A DNA stretch of 49,941 nt from Bacillota bacterium (GTDB lineage Bacteria; Bacillota; Sulfobacillia; Sulfobacillales; Sulfobacillaceae): the NCBI GenBank assembly GCA_021797675.1, contig JAJZZH010000052.1:1-49941 (forward strand), written 5' to 3'. A program made the position numbers and the translations under genes. Within the stretch, counting starts at the first letter, position 1. Each line of letters begins with the position of its first letter. The notes under the pieces were generated by a model that was given only the letters and a program-made list of their open reading frames with translations, made no database searches and was not told the DNA's origin. Of this stretch, positions 1 through 7,754 are shown in pieces.

Positions 1-60
1 CGTTTCCGGATGGACACCCAGTGCTTTCGCAGCCTTGCCAATATTCACTAGCATACCCAT
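1..60 (-). CDS. IS607-family serine resolvase TnpA, N-terminal fragment (runs off the left edge)
   Basis: Twenty codons are visible, reading leftwards from ATG at 60. They begin MGMLVNIGKAAKALGVHPET, which is the MerR-type helix-turn-helix that opens IS607 TnpA serine recombinases and related Xre/MerR excisionase-like proteins. An AAGGTG stretch lies 6 bases upstream of the ATG at 60, which favours that start over the in-frame ATG at 54. The catalytic resolvase domain would lie outside the window, so assignment to IS607 rather than to a stand-alone MerR-like regulator rests on the IGKAAKALGV signature only. In an IS607 element a tnpB gene would be expected downstream, also outside the window. 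Confidence 0.6.
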   Translation of the reverse strand, partial: MGMLVNIGKAAKALGVHPET

Positions 61-483
61 ATTATACACCTTATGATGCGATGTACATAGATATCATGTG
101 ATTTGTTTTAGCAGTTATTTACCCCTCTTCGGCCGGTCGACTCGGTGCATAGAAGCCACCGTCCCTCCCGGTTAGGCGCTCTCCCAGCCCCGCCAAGCTC
201 TGCTTGGCGACGGCGCGAACCGCAGTCCGGTAGCCGGACTGCCGATTGCCTAGGCCATGTGGCGACGGGGGTGCAGACGCGCCGCGGATTGGACGCAAAC
301 CGCTGGTGGACTTTGTTCTGGATTGCCGCCCTCCAAACCGTGCTTCTCCGGGCCCATCACCGGTTCGGGAAGCCGCCCTTAATCATGGCGCGAAAACCCT
401 CCCCAAAGCGAAACATCGCATGCCAATTTCAGCACAACTATGCCACAAACTAGCGACCACTCGGATTCTCTCGGGCAGTGTGG
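61..483. other. Intergenic stretch without recognisable gene
   Basis: The left part (61-130) is AT-richer and would contain the end of the putative IS607 element and its promoter. The remainder is GC-rich and holds only short overlapping open frames with no recognisable motif and no good ribosome-binding site. A GACCAC/GTGGTC inverted repeat (455-460 and 480-485) overlaps the stop codon of the GH127 gene and could be part of its 3' end structure. Confidence 0.4.
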
Positions 484-2163
484 TCACCGGCTATGCATCT
501 CAGTCGACGGAAACAGAACCTGCCGCCGATCCGTCACAGCGGTTTCCGTGGTGGTCAGATAGAGGTCTGTAAGCGGGCTTAGCAGCCTATGCGATTCCTT
601 CATTCGATAGAATGCATTTTCGAGCGGAGTGAACGTTTCTGACGGCGACAGGGTTACTTCCTGGCTGCGCGATTCGGCTCCCAACATCAACGTCCCGTGC
701 CATAGTGAATAGCTATTTTCGGAGTTCGCAACGCTCTCTACCCTGCGAAGCGGGATGGGAAACGCTAATTCCACAATGTCCCCTGGTTGAAACCGCTTGG
801 TAACTGCGACGAAGTGATCGGTCACCTGAGCCGTTTGACGCACTCCATGAATCGTCAGGCACACCTGATGGTTGTCCACCCACTCGGGAATATACAGTGA
901 GAGCGTTGTATCTTCCACCACCGAGGTATCGAGGATCTCTAGACGAATGGCACCCTGAACGGGATACCTGGTCACTTGGCGAATCGTGATGTGGTCCGCA
1001 CCCATCAGAATGCGCGCGATGCCATTGTGGTAGAACCCTAGGATAATCTTATCTGCCTCAACCAACCAGATGTACTGGGCCGCTCGGGCCAAGCCTTCGC
1101 CGCCCCGCATCGTGCAACACCACGAGGCTTCGAACGCGGCACTGCTTAACGGTTCCAAATTGTTGCCGGGCGCTCCGACGCATGAATCGCAGCCGAATCC
1201 CCCATTCGGGCGCTGAGCGTGGCACATCGCGTTGAAGTATATTTTGTGAGCATCATCGAGATACTGCGCACGTCGCGTATGTTTCCACAATTCGGTGGCC
1301 AGAATGAATGAATCTATGACGGCACAAGCTTCGGTCCAGCGGGGCCGACCAAACCAATTGTAATTCGCATAATTGGCCGTCATGGCATTCCGCGTATAAA
1401 GCTGGTAGGTACGCTCGACCACCGATAACAGGGAGGCATTACCGTCTATCTCATAGTATCGGGTAATTCCGCGAGCCGCAGACAGCGTAGCATGTGTTTG
1501 CATGGAGAGCACTTGAGGATCGAGTTCCGCAAACCGTCGCACCATTTCCTCGATCACCCGTTTCAGTCTGGGGCTTGGTAGAATACTGTAGGCTGCGGTG
1601 GCACCGTCTAGCATAATAAATGCGCAGCCGATATCGGTGGACAGAGACCACGCTCCGCGGTGCTGATCGAGCAATTGACCCGCAGGTCCTCCTTCAATCA
1701 TGGGGCGTTCATCGGAGGGATACACGGAAAACAACCCGCCGATGGGCACCAGAAGGTTTTCTACGATGGTTTGGATGATCTGACGAGATAGACTGTCGTG
1801 TTTCCACCGATAGTGCTCCACCATGGCTCGAAGTACCCAACTATTTCCGGCGAGTTGCTGTTCATCAACCGAGCCCATGGTTCGTATGGACCCAAAATAG
1901 CCCTGCGGGTTTACGTGATCGGCAAGGTGCCTCATAATCTCTGAAAGATAAAGCGGGGGCCGATGGGACGCTTGAGCAAGCAACACGAGGGCCAAGATCG
2001 TTCGCCCTTCGTAATCCCCTGGCCATTCGCCGTCATTGGGCTTAAATATATCTGGACTTCGATAGATACTGCTTTCAAGGCGATCAAAGTTTCGCTCGAT
2101 CCTTTGCGACAAATCGCCGCCGACAAATATGTCTGAGAACGACAAACTCTCGATGGTGGACAT
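484..2163 (-). CDS. GH127 / DUF1680 family glycosidase (beta-L-arabinofuranosidase-like)
   Basis: This is a cytosolic-type glycoside hydrolase of about 559 residues with no signal peptide. The family has an N-terminal (alpha/alpha)6 barrel and C-terminal beta-sandwich domains; here the barrel covers about the first 370 residues. The zinc/catalytic signature of GH127 is visible. Numbered from the longest frame (ATG at 2229), there is a WTEAC motif (Glu300, Cys302) and a WCC motif (Cys371, Cys372), corresponding to the Glu-x-Cys and Cys-Cys zinc ligands of HypBA1. The start at 2163 is preferred over 2229 because a GGAGGA site sits 7 bases upstream of it; the upstream extension of 22 residues has no such site. 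A TATAGT hexamer (2256-2261, minus strand) could be a -10 element. The substrate could be an L-arabinofuranoside or another plant or microbial glycan. No transporter or other sugar gene lies next to it, so it is an orphan here. Confidence 0.8.
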   Translation of the reverse strand: MSTIESLSFSDIFVGGDLSQRIERNFDRLESSIYRSPDIFKPNDGEWPGDYEGRTILALVLLAQASHRPPLYLSEIMRHLADHVNPQGYFGSIRTMGSVDEQQLAGNSWVLRAMVEHYRWKHDSLSRQIIQTIVENLLVPIGGLFSVYPSDERPMIEGGPAGQLLDQHRGAWSLSTDIGCAFIMLDGATAAYSILPSPRLKRVIEEMVRRFAELDPQVLSMQTHATLSAARGITRYYEIDGNASLLSVVERTYQLYTRNAMTANYANYNWFGRPRWTEACAVIDSFILATELWKHTRRAQYLDDAHKIYFNAMCHAQRPNGGFGCDSCVGAPGNNLEPLSSAAFEASWCCTMRGGEGLARAAQYIWLVEADKIILGFYHNGIARILMGADHITIRQVTRYPVQGAIRLEILDTSVVEDTTLSLYIPEWVDNHQVCLTIHGVRQTAQVTDHFVAVTKRFQPGDIVELAFPIPLRRVESVANSENSYSLWHGTLMLGAESRSQEVTLSPSETFTPLENAFYRMKESHRLLSPLTDLYLTTTETAVTDRRQVLFPSTEMHSR

Positions 2164-3266
2164 GGACGCTTCCTCCAAAACATTGATCGAACTCCCCGCC
2201 ATGACGCTTCGCTTCCAAATGTCTGTCACCTGTTGCTTTTTATTGATCGTTCTTGACTATAACGTGCTTAAGCATAGCTAGTCTAGGCATCGCTACGCAG
2301 ACACCTTACCGATCTACGCATTCCCTCGCACGTCGGGAAGGGTTCGCTTGACGGTCTCCCGCCCCATACTCCTCCGCAGGAGTGGGACTGCGAGCTGACC
2401 TGTCCTGTCGGTAGCCGTGTGCCCTTCCTTCATCGACAGTTCGACAGGGACCTTTCTTGTTCCCCAGGACTCCGATAACTCTCTACTTATTTCGTCGAGA
2501 CCAATGGCAGCGCGGCTCGCGTTGCCGTGGCCGCTGACGCTCGGACTTGCAGCCCAAGAGCGGTCGCGCCAATTCTTGTGTGCTCAGGTCCCTCCGGGGG
2601 GCAATTCTCGCCTCGCAGACGACCGTCCCTTCGGGGTTGCGTCCATCGCTGATCATAGCCCAGCCCAATCGCAATGGGCCATGCGGTCCGAGGCGGTCAA
2701 CCGTCTTCTTGGAACCTGGTCGCGGTTGAGGCCCCATTTTCTAAGTTTACGGCGCGCTAGCGCAGCCGACAAGCCTCTAGCATCCTCTATTATGTGCCGC
2801 GTTCCCGAGGAGGCGGCTGGCGCCGGGGTTTAGGGGACTGTCGCTCGTTGGCCGCCCCGGCGCTGCCTCAATGCGCCCCCACGCCAGGGTTCCAGCCCCC
2901 TCTCCAACTGCCATACGGCGCGTGCCGGGTGGGGCCGGAGGCATTGCACCTCCCGTGATGGATAGAAGGCGGCCTCGGTCCCCTAGCCATTGCAGCAGTC
3001 CCGGTTTCTCCGCCTTTCGGCTGAGTCCTGGTCCTGAAGTCAATCCCCGCAGACCCCGGTGTGTGACACGAACGTGGTCGCAAACCCACCCGAGTTGGGG
3101 CCACAAAATCCCGTTGCTGGCCATGCCAGCCCAGGGATTGCCGACTTCGTTGACTTTGTCGCCGCAGCCCCTGATACCATGCAGGCAACATGCGTTCTCT
3201 CGCTTTCAGAACGATAACCGTGAATATGGCCAAGTCGTCGACGCGCTTACGAATTCCCGTCCGGTC
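2164..3266. other. 1.1 kb stretch without a convincing gene
   Basis: Several overlapping open frames exist on both strands, but none has a good start signal or a motif I recognise. Structure is present. An ACTCCT-CCGC-AGGAGT hairpin lies at 2368-2383, flanked by imperfectly paired CCC/GGG. A 9-bp perfect stem GCGCCGGGG/CCCCGGCGC pairs 2820-2828 with 2855-2863. The minus-strand frame around 2483-2737 is rich in Arg and Pro and has a faint similarity in composition to the RRXRR domain of mobile HNH endonucleases, but I could not align it convincingly. A decayed mobile element is the likeliest content; this is inference. Confidence 0.35.
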
Positions 3267-3722
3267 CTAGCGCGGTGCACCCCCGTTGCGAGCCAGGGAT
3301 TCAACCAACTTCTGCACCATGAACCGTGCCACCGGCTCCATCACCTTGCTCTTCCAATGGGATGCTTCCGGCCCCTCACCCTGCCCATGATAACGGATGG
3401 TGGTCGTCGCGGCTCGCGCTTGCAGGGTAACCTGAAGGATTAAGTCCAAAGGTCCCGTCGATCCGGTACCGCGGATGGCTAATTCCAGTCGACGGGGCGG
3501 CTCGACCTGATGCCAGGTAATCACCCCCGAAAATCGCACCCGCACCATGGCCATACCCAGCTCCCATTGCAATGCACACGCCACCGAGCGGGGATCTGTC
3601 GTAGGCACCGCGGTGACCTGCTGGATGCCGGGCACCGCTTGGGCCACCCACTGCGGATCGATCAACGCCCGGTAGGTCTCCTCGACAGGCCGCACGACCG
3701 TGATCTCCCCCGAGACTTCCAT
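3267..3722 (-). CDS. CoxG / SRPBCC-superfamily protein
   Basis: The 151-residue protein opens with MEVSGEITVVRPVEETYRAL and continues with a DPQWVAQAVPGIQQV segment, the N-terminal signature of carbon monoxide dehydrogenase subunit G (CoxG, PF06240). CoxG belongs to the START/SRPBCC fold, a helix-grip barrel with a hydrophobic cavity. In carboxydotrophs CoxG helps recruit the CO dehydrogenase complex to the membrane and binds quinone. No coxM, coxS or coxL gene is nearby, so the protein is a stand-alone family member. It lies downstream of the heme genes on the same strand, 270 bases beyond hemY, so co-transcription is possible but not shown. A GAGGGGG stretch precedes the ATG at suitable distance. 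Confidence 0.75.
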   Translation of the reverse strand: MEVSGEITVVRPVEETYRALIDPQWVAQAVPGIQQVTAVPTTDPRSVACALQWELGMAMVRVRFSGVITWHQVEPPRRLELAIRGTGSTGPLDLILQVTLQARAATTTIRYHGQGEGPEASHWKSKVMEPVARFMVQKLVESLARNGGAPR

Positions 3723-3992
3723 CCGGTTTCCCCCTCTGGCTAGAACCCCATGTCACCGCCAGCCGCTCCCTAAGGCTTAAATCGCTGGAAGGGACCGCGG
3801 CGCTCAGGCCATGTGCTAATACATACACGGGGAAGCCGTTGAAGATGCCGCTGGGTGACGGTGATTCTTTCCCGATCGTGCCGCGGCAGGCCTTCGTCGT
3901 TTCCGGCAGGTTCTTGCTCACGGAGCAATCGATCGCCCGACCGTATCGCCAGGGAGCCATCCACCGGCCGCCTTGCCCAGCAAAATGCGGGA

Positions 3993-5411
3993 CTAATCCG
4001 CCTTCACCCCCAAATACGCCCGCACCGCTTCCGCAGCCTGGTCACTCTGGCGGATGCAGTCGGCGACCGACCATCCCTGAAAGATCGACCCGGCACCGAA
4101 GACGCCGGGCACCCGGTCCAGGGCCTGACGAAGCGCCCACACGTGTTCCGGATGGCCTACTCGATATTGCGGCACCGCCTTTGGCCAGCGAAATATCCTC
4201 GAATAGACGGGAGGCTGGCGAATGCCCATGGTCAGGCGCAGCTCGCGCTCGACGACCTCCTGGAAGGTCTCATCGGACCATGCAGTCACATCCTCGCCAT
4301 CTTGGCTGCGCCCGAAGAAGAGCCGAAGAGGCACGCCGCCGGGGGAGGGCTGCCTCCATAAGGGGCTCATCCACGTACACGCCGTCATCTTGAGCCCTTC
4401 GCCCCGGGGAACATAGAATCCCGCCCGGTCCAGACGAATGGGAATCGCTTTCGGATCATAAATCGCCGCCACGACGGCCAGGCTCGTATATTCGATTGCC
4501 GCTAACATGCTGGAGGCCTCCAGCGCCACAGGTCGCAGCAAGTCGGCGGCCACGTGGGCAGGAACCGCGAGTAGGATGGCATCACAATTCAGGCTGGCGC
4601 CATGCGCAAAGTTCAAACGGTACCCCTGGCTACCCTGCTCATCTGCCTTGCCAATCTCGGCGACCGGCATGGCCAGGTGGACCAAGGTCTGCTTAAGCGC
4701 GCTATCCACGGCGTCGACAAGTTGACCCAGCCCGCCCTCCAGGGTAAGCGCTCCCTCTCCCTCCACCGTGGCCGCTCCAGTGCGTTTCAGCGCCCGACAG
4801 CCCAGGATCAGGCTCCGATACCGGTGCTCCACCTCCAGCAGTTGGGGAACCACGGCGGCTGAACTCGACTCGTCGGCCAGCCCTCCATAGCGCGCACACA
4901 ATGACGGTTCGGCCACCAATGTCATCCATTGCCGCCCGAAGCGCCTGCCTAAAAATTTCCCCAAGGCATGGTCCCCGGTATCGCGCCGGCGCGGCAAGAC
5001 GACATCGAGGAGGACTCTGAGCCTGGCCGCCGGCGAGAGCCAATGGCTGTTGACCAAGGCCGCCAACTCGGTGGGCACGCCGGCCACCACGCCTCGCGGC
5101 ATGGGATGCAGCCGCCGTCGATGATACACGTAGGCGCCCACCGCCGCCTCATCTACCTCCACCAGCTGGTCTCCAAGCCCCAGTTCCCGGCACAAGGCTT
5201 CGGCTTCCGGCTTTGAGTGCTCGAAGCCGTCCGGCCCGCCTTCTAAAATCGCGCCGTGCTGGGTATCGGTGACCATCACCCCACCCGCCCGCGGCCTGGC
5301 CTCGAAGACGTGCACTTCCACGTCACCTTGGCGAGCATAGGTATCGAGGCGGTACGCAGCGGTCAGTCCTGAGATGCCCGCACCAATGACGGCCACGCGT
5401 TTAATGGTCAT
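3993..5411 (-). CDS. hemY: Coproporphyrinogen III / protoporphyrinogen IX oxidase (HemY/CgoX)
   Basis: This FAD-dependent oxidase removes six electrons from the porphyrinogen ring late in heme synthesis. In Gram-positive bacteria the physiological substrate is usually coproporphyrinogen III. The 472-residue protein starts with a dinucleotide-binding GAGISG loop at residues 10-15 and has the FEARPRAGG segment that follows the first beta-alpha-beta unit. It ends with the conserved C-terminal FAD-contacting region (VFGAGSIFQGWSVADCI). Length matches the family (about 460-480). The ATG at 5411 is one base beyond the hemH stop, and GAGGT inside the end of hemH serves as ribosome-binding site, so the two genes are translationally linked. 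It is the last of hemE-hemH-hemY. The enzyme is usually soluble or loosely membrane-associated in Firmicutes. Confidence 0.92.
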   Translation of the reverse strand: MTIKRVAVIGAGISGLTAAYRLDTYARQGDVEVHVFEARPRAGGVMVTDTQHGAILEGGPDGFEHSKPEAEALCRELGLGDQLVEVDEAAVGAYVYHRRRLHPMPRGVVAGVPTELAALVNSHWLSPAARLRVLLDVVLPRRRDTGDHALGKFLGRRFGRQWMTLVAEPSLCARYGGLADESSSAAVVPQLLEVEHRYRSLILGCRALKRTGAATVEGEGALTLEGGLGQLVDAVDSALKQTLVHLAMPVAEIGKADEQGSQGYRLNFAHGASLNCDAILLAVPAHVAADLLRPVALEASSMLAAIEYTSLAVVAAIYDPKAIPIRLDRAGFYVPRGEGLKMTACTWMSPLWRQPSPGGVPLRLFFGRSQDGEDVTAWSDETFQEVVERELRLTMGIRQPPVYSRIFRWPKAVPQYRVGHPEHVWALRQALDRVPGVFGAGSIFQGWSVADCIRQSDQAAEAVRAYLGVKAD

Positions 5412-5412
5412 T

Positions 5413-6363
5413 TCAGCGTACCTCAGCCGCGTCCCCCGCTCCGTCAGCCGCGAGAACGCATTGCACCAACGCCTCCACGAACTCGGGATCCGCGTTCGGC
5501 ATCGGGGTCCGCCCCCACCCCAAGCTCAACTCTTGCGCCCGTTCCCGCGCCTGCCGGTCGAGGTCATAGAGGATCTCCAGATGGTCGGAGACAAACCCGA
5601 CCGGAACGATTAGGACCGCCCGAGTACCCTGCCTGTATAATTCGGGAAGCCGTTGCAAAATATCCGGTTCCAGCCAAATTTCGTCCGTCCTGCCCCGGCT
5701 TTGCCAGGCGAATTCATACCGGAAGGCTCCCGGAACCTGCTCCATCACTGCCTCAACCGTCTCGCGGACCTGGCGCGGATAAGGATCGCCGCTGGCCAGG
5801 ACCCGCGCTGGCAAGCTGTGGGCCGTAAAAACGATGGTCAATCTTAGCCGCTCGCGGGGGGAAAACTGTTGGATCCCGGCCCGCGTGCGCTCGGCCAGCA
5901 TGTGGATAAGTTGGGGTTGAAGATGCCACGAGCGAATGGGGACCCAGGCGGGCGGGGAGGGATTGCGGACCAACGCCGCCTCGGCGGCAGCCAGATACTG
6001 GCCCACACTCAGGGAGGAAAAATGCGGGGCTAACACCAAGCCGTAGACCCGCTGGATATTGTCCGCGATCAAAGCGCGAACCGCATCTTCAATAAAAGGA
6101 GGAGAATGCTTCAGGCCCAAATACACTCTAAACGGCATCCCTTGACGCGCGCTCAATGCGGCTTCCAGCCTCCGGGCCGTGCGTTCGGTGATGGAGAAAA
6201 AAGGAGAGCGCCCGCCAATCGCCCGATACCGGTGCGCCAACTCCGCCAGTTGTTCCGGACGTGGCGGGCGACCTCCGCGAATATGGGTATAGTATCGTTC
6301 GAGGTCGTCCACATCGCGCGCAGCACCATGCGCCATCAACAACACCGCTTGGGTTATTTGCAT
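5413..6363 (-). CDS. hemH: Ferrochelatase (coproporphyrin ferrochelatase type, CpfC)
   Basis: This enzyme inserts Fe2+ into the porphyrin; in the Gram-positive branch the substrate is coproporphyrin III. The protein is 316 residues when started at ATG 6363. That start is chosen because AAGGAG lies 8 bases upstream; the frame extends further to 6462 but that would overlap hemE. Recognised motifs are SITERTARRLEAAL (about 57-70), FTAHSLP with His182, FAWQSRGRT (about 218-226) and VGFVSDHLEILYD with Glu263. His182 and Glu263 correspond to the metal-site His183/Glu264 pair of the Bacillus subtilis enzyme. No Cys-based iron-sulfur cluster motif is visible at the C-terminus. It lies 76 bases downstream of hemE. 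Confidence 0.92.
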   Translation of the reverse strand: MQITQAVLLMAHGAARDVDDLERYYTHIRGGRPPRPEQLAELAHRYRAIGGRSPFFSITERTARRLEAALSARQGMPFRVYLGLKHSPPFIEDAVRALIADNIQRVYGLVLAPHFSSLSVGQYLAAAEAALVRNPSPPAWVPIRSWHLQPQLIHMLAERTRAGIQQFSPRERLRLTIVFTAHSLPARVLASGDPYPRQVRETVEAVMEQVPGAFRYEFAWQSRGRTDEIWLEPDILQRLPELYRQGTRAVLIVPVGFVSDHLEILYDLDRQARERAQELSLGWGRTPMPNADPEFVEALVQCVLAADGAGDAAEVR

Positions 6364-6439
6364 CGCACCAACTCCTTCATCGAATACCATAACGCCGTTA
6401 ACGAAAGCGTTGTGGGAGTTCAGCGGATCGGCCGGTGAG

Positions 6440-7453
6440 CTATGCCCCCTGGTGATGCACAAAGTCGACCAGCCGACGTAAATTCACCGGGTCCGTGGCG
6501 GGCAGCACCCCGTGCCCCAAATTGAAAATGTGTCCACCACCCTGTCCCTGACGAAGCACTTCTGCCGCCGAGTCCTCGATCGTCTCCCAGGGGGCGAGCA
6601 GCACCACGGGATCAAGGTTGCCTTGCAGCGTGCGTCCTCCGGCCCGTCTGCGCATCTCGCCAAGCGGATGGCGCCAGTCCACCCCGATGACGTCTAGCGG
6701 AATATCCGCCAAACTCTCCATTAGGTGCCCGGCACCGACGGAAAAGTACAGCAGTGGCACGTGGAGGCGCATCAATTCCTGAACCAAGCTCACCAAATAC
6801 GGCTTAACCGCGCGGTCAAAGTCTTGCCGCGACAACGCTCCCGCCCAGCTGTCAAACAGTTGGATGGCGTGGACTCCCGCCTGCACCTGGATGGTGGCGT
6901 AGGCCGCCACCATCTCGCTCAGGCGGTCCATCAACCGCGCCCACAGTTTAGGTTCCGCCCATAACATCCGTTTGGTGGCTACGTAAAGCCGGGACGGACC
7001 GCCTTCAATCAAGTAACTGGCCAGCGTGAAGGGAGCACCGGAAAATCCGATCAATGGCGCGGACAGCTGCTGGCAAATCTTTTGGATGGCCACGGGCACG
7101 AAATCGAGGCCTTGCGTGCCGTTGAGCGGGCGGAGTTGGGCAATGTCGTCAGCGGTGCGAAACGGGCGCTCCAGGACGGGTCCCACCCCTTCTTGAATGC
7201 GGTAGCTCACCCCCATGGGCCCTAGCGGCACCATGATGTCGGAAAACAAAATGGCCGCATCCACGCCCAATTGTTCGACAGGAAGCGTGGTCACCTGACA
7301 ACACAGGTCGGGGTCGTGAATCAAGTCGAGTAATTCATACCTTTGCCGCAGCATCCGGTACTCGGCTTGATACCGGCCGGCTTGACGCATGAACCACACG
7401 GGCACCGTATCCGTGGGTTCACCGCGGCACGCCTTCAAAAACCGATCATTCAC
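6440..7453 (-). CDS. hemE: Uroporphyrinogen III decarboxylase
   Basis: HemE decarboxylates the four acetate side chains of uroporphyrinogen III to give coproporphyrinogen III in the cytosol. The protein is 337 residues from a GTG at 7453, close to the usual 340-355. The frame is open up to 7555, but GAGGAGG sits 7 bases before the GTG and no such site precedes the upstream ATG, so the shorter form is used. The substrate-binding signature MRQAGRY is at residues 22-28 and the catalytic Asp is in AILFSDIMVPLGPMG. It is the first gene of hemEHY and has its own promoter at 7492-7500. The tricorn protease gene is divergent. Confidence 0.93.
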   Translation of the reverse strand: MNDRFLKACRGEPTDTVPVWFMRQAGRYQAEYRMLRQRYELLDLIHDPDLCCQVTTLPVEQLGVDAAILFSDIMVPLGPMGVSYRIQEGVGPVLERPFRTADDIAQLRPLNGTQGLDFVPVAIQKICQQLSAPLIGFSGAPFTLASYLIEGGPSRLYVATKRMLWAEPKLWARLMDRLSEMVAAYATIQVQAGVHAIQLFDSWAGALSRQDFDRAVKPYLVSLVQELMRLHVPLLYFSVGAGHLMESLADIPLDVIGVDWRHPLGEMRRRAGGRTLQGNLDPVVLLAPWETIEDSAAEVLRQGQGGGHIFNLGHGVLPATDPVNLRRLVDFVHHQGA

Positions 7454-7491
7454 CCGCACGCCTCCTCGACCCTCATTGCCATCATTCTTGT

Positions 7492-7500
7492 ATTTTAGCA
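7492..7500 (-). promoter_or_regulatory. Extended -10 promoter of the hemEHY operon
   Basis: On the minus strand the sequence reads TGC-TAAAAT, an extended -10 element (TGn plus five of six -10 matches), about 38 bases upstream of the hemE GTG. No good -35 hexamer is found at 16-18 bases, as is usual for extended -10 promoters. The predicted 5' UTR is about 30 nt. Confidence 0.5.
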
Positions 7501-7541
7501 TCGCCGCACTAAGGGTGCGAGTGCGCTGTCGAAGGGAGAAT

Positions 7542-7571
7542 TTGCCGTTCGCCAAGGCGTTTCGCTATACT
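7542..7571 (+). promoter_or_regulatory. Promoter for the tricorn protease gene
   Basis: TTGCCG (7542-7547) and TATACT (7566-7571) are separated by 18 bases, a good housekeeping-sigma match. It points away from hemE and leaves a 5' UTR of about 175 nt before the ATG at 7755. Only about 40 bases separate it from the hemE promoter. Confidence 0.5.
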
Positions 7572-7754
7572 CGAAAGGACCGGTCGCAAGATAGCCGAAA
7601 AGCCGTTTACGGGGGCGGGACCCGCCTGCACGAGCATACCTGGCGCCTGCAGAGGGCACGTTCGATTGTGGTCGCGGCTCGGCCGGCGGTCGGGAGCCTG
7701 CCTCCGACCGTGATGGGAATACGTTATGCTCATAGGAGTCTTAGGAGGGATGTC

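Noticed and set aside
145-572. Two overlapping plus-strand frames at the left end
   Set aside because: No motif, no ribosome-binding site, and the right end runs into the GH127 gene on the other strand.
2483-2737. Minus-strand frame with Arg-rich end, possibly an RRXRR/HNH endonuclease remnant
   Set aside because: Only compositional similarity; the order of the conserved blocks could not be matched and no HNH motif follows.
3376-3960. Minus-strand frame bridging coxG and the end of hemY
   Set aside because: It overlaps coxG in another frame, has no recognised motif, and the coxG reading has clear family signatures.
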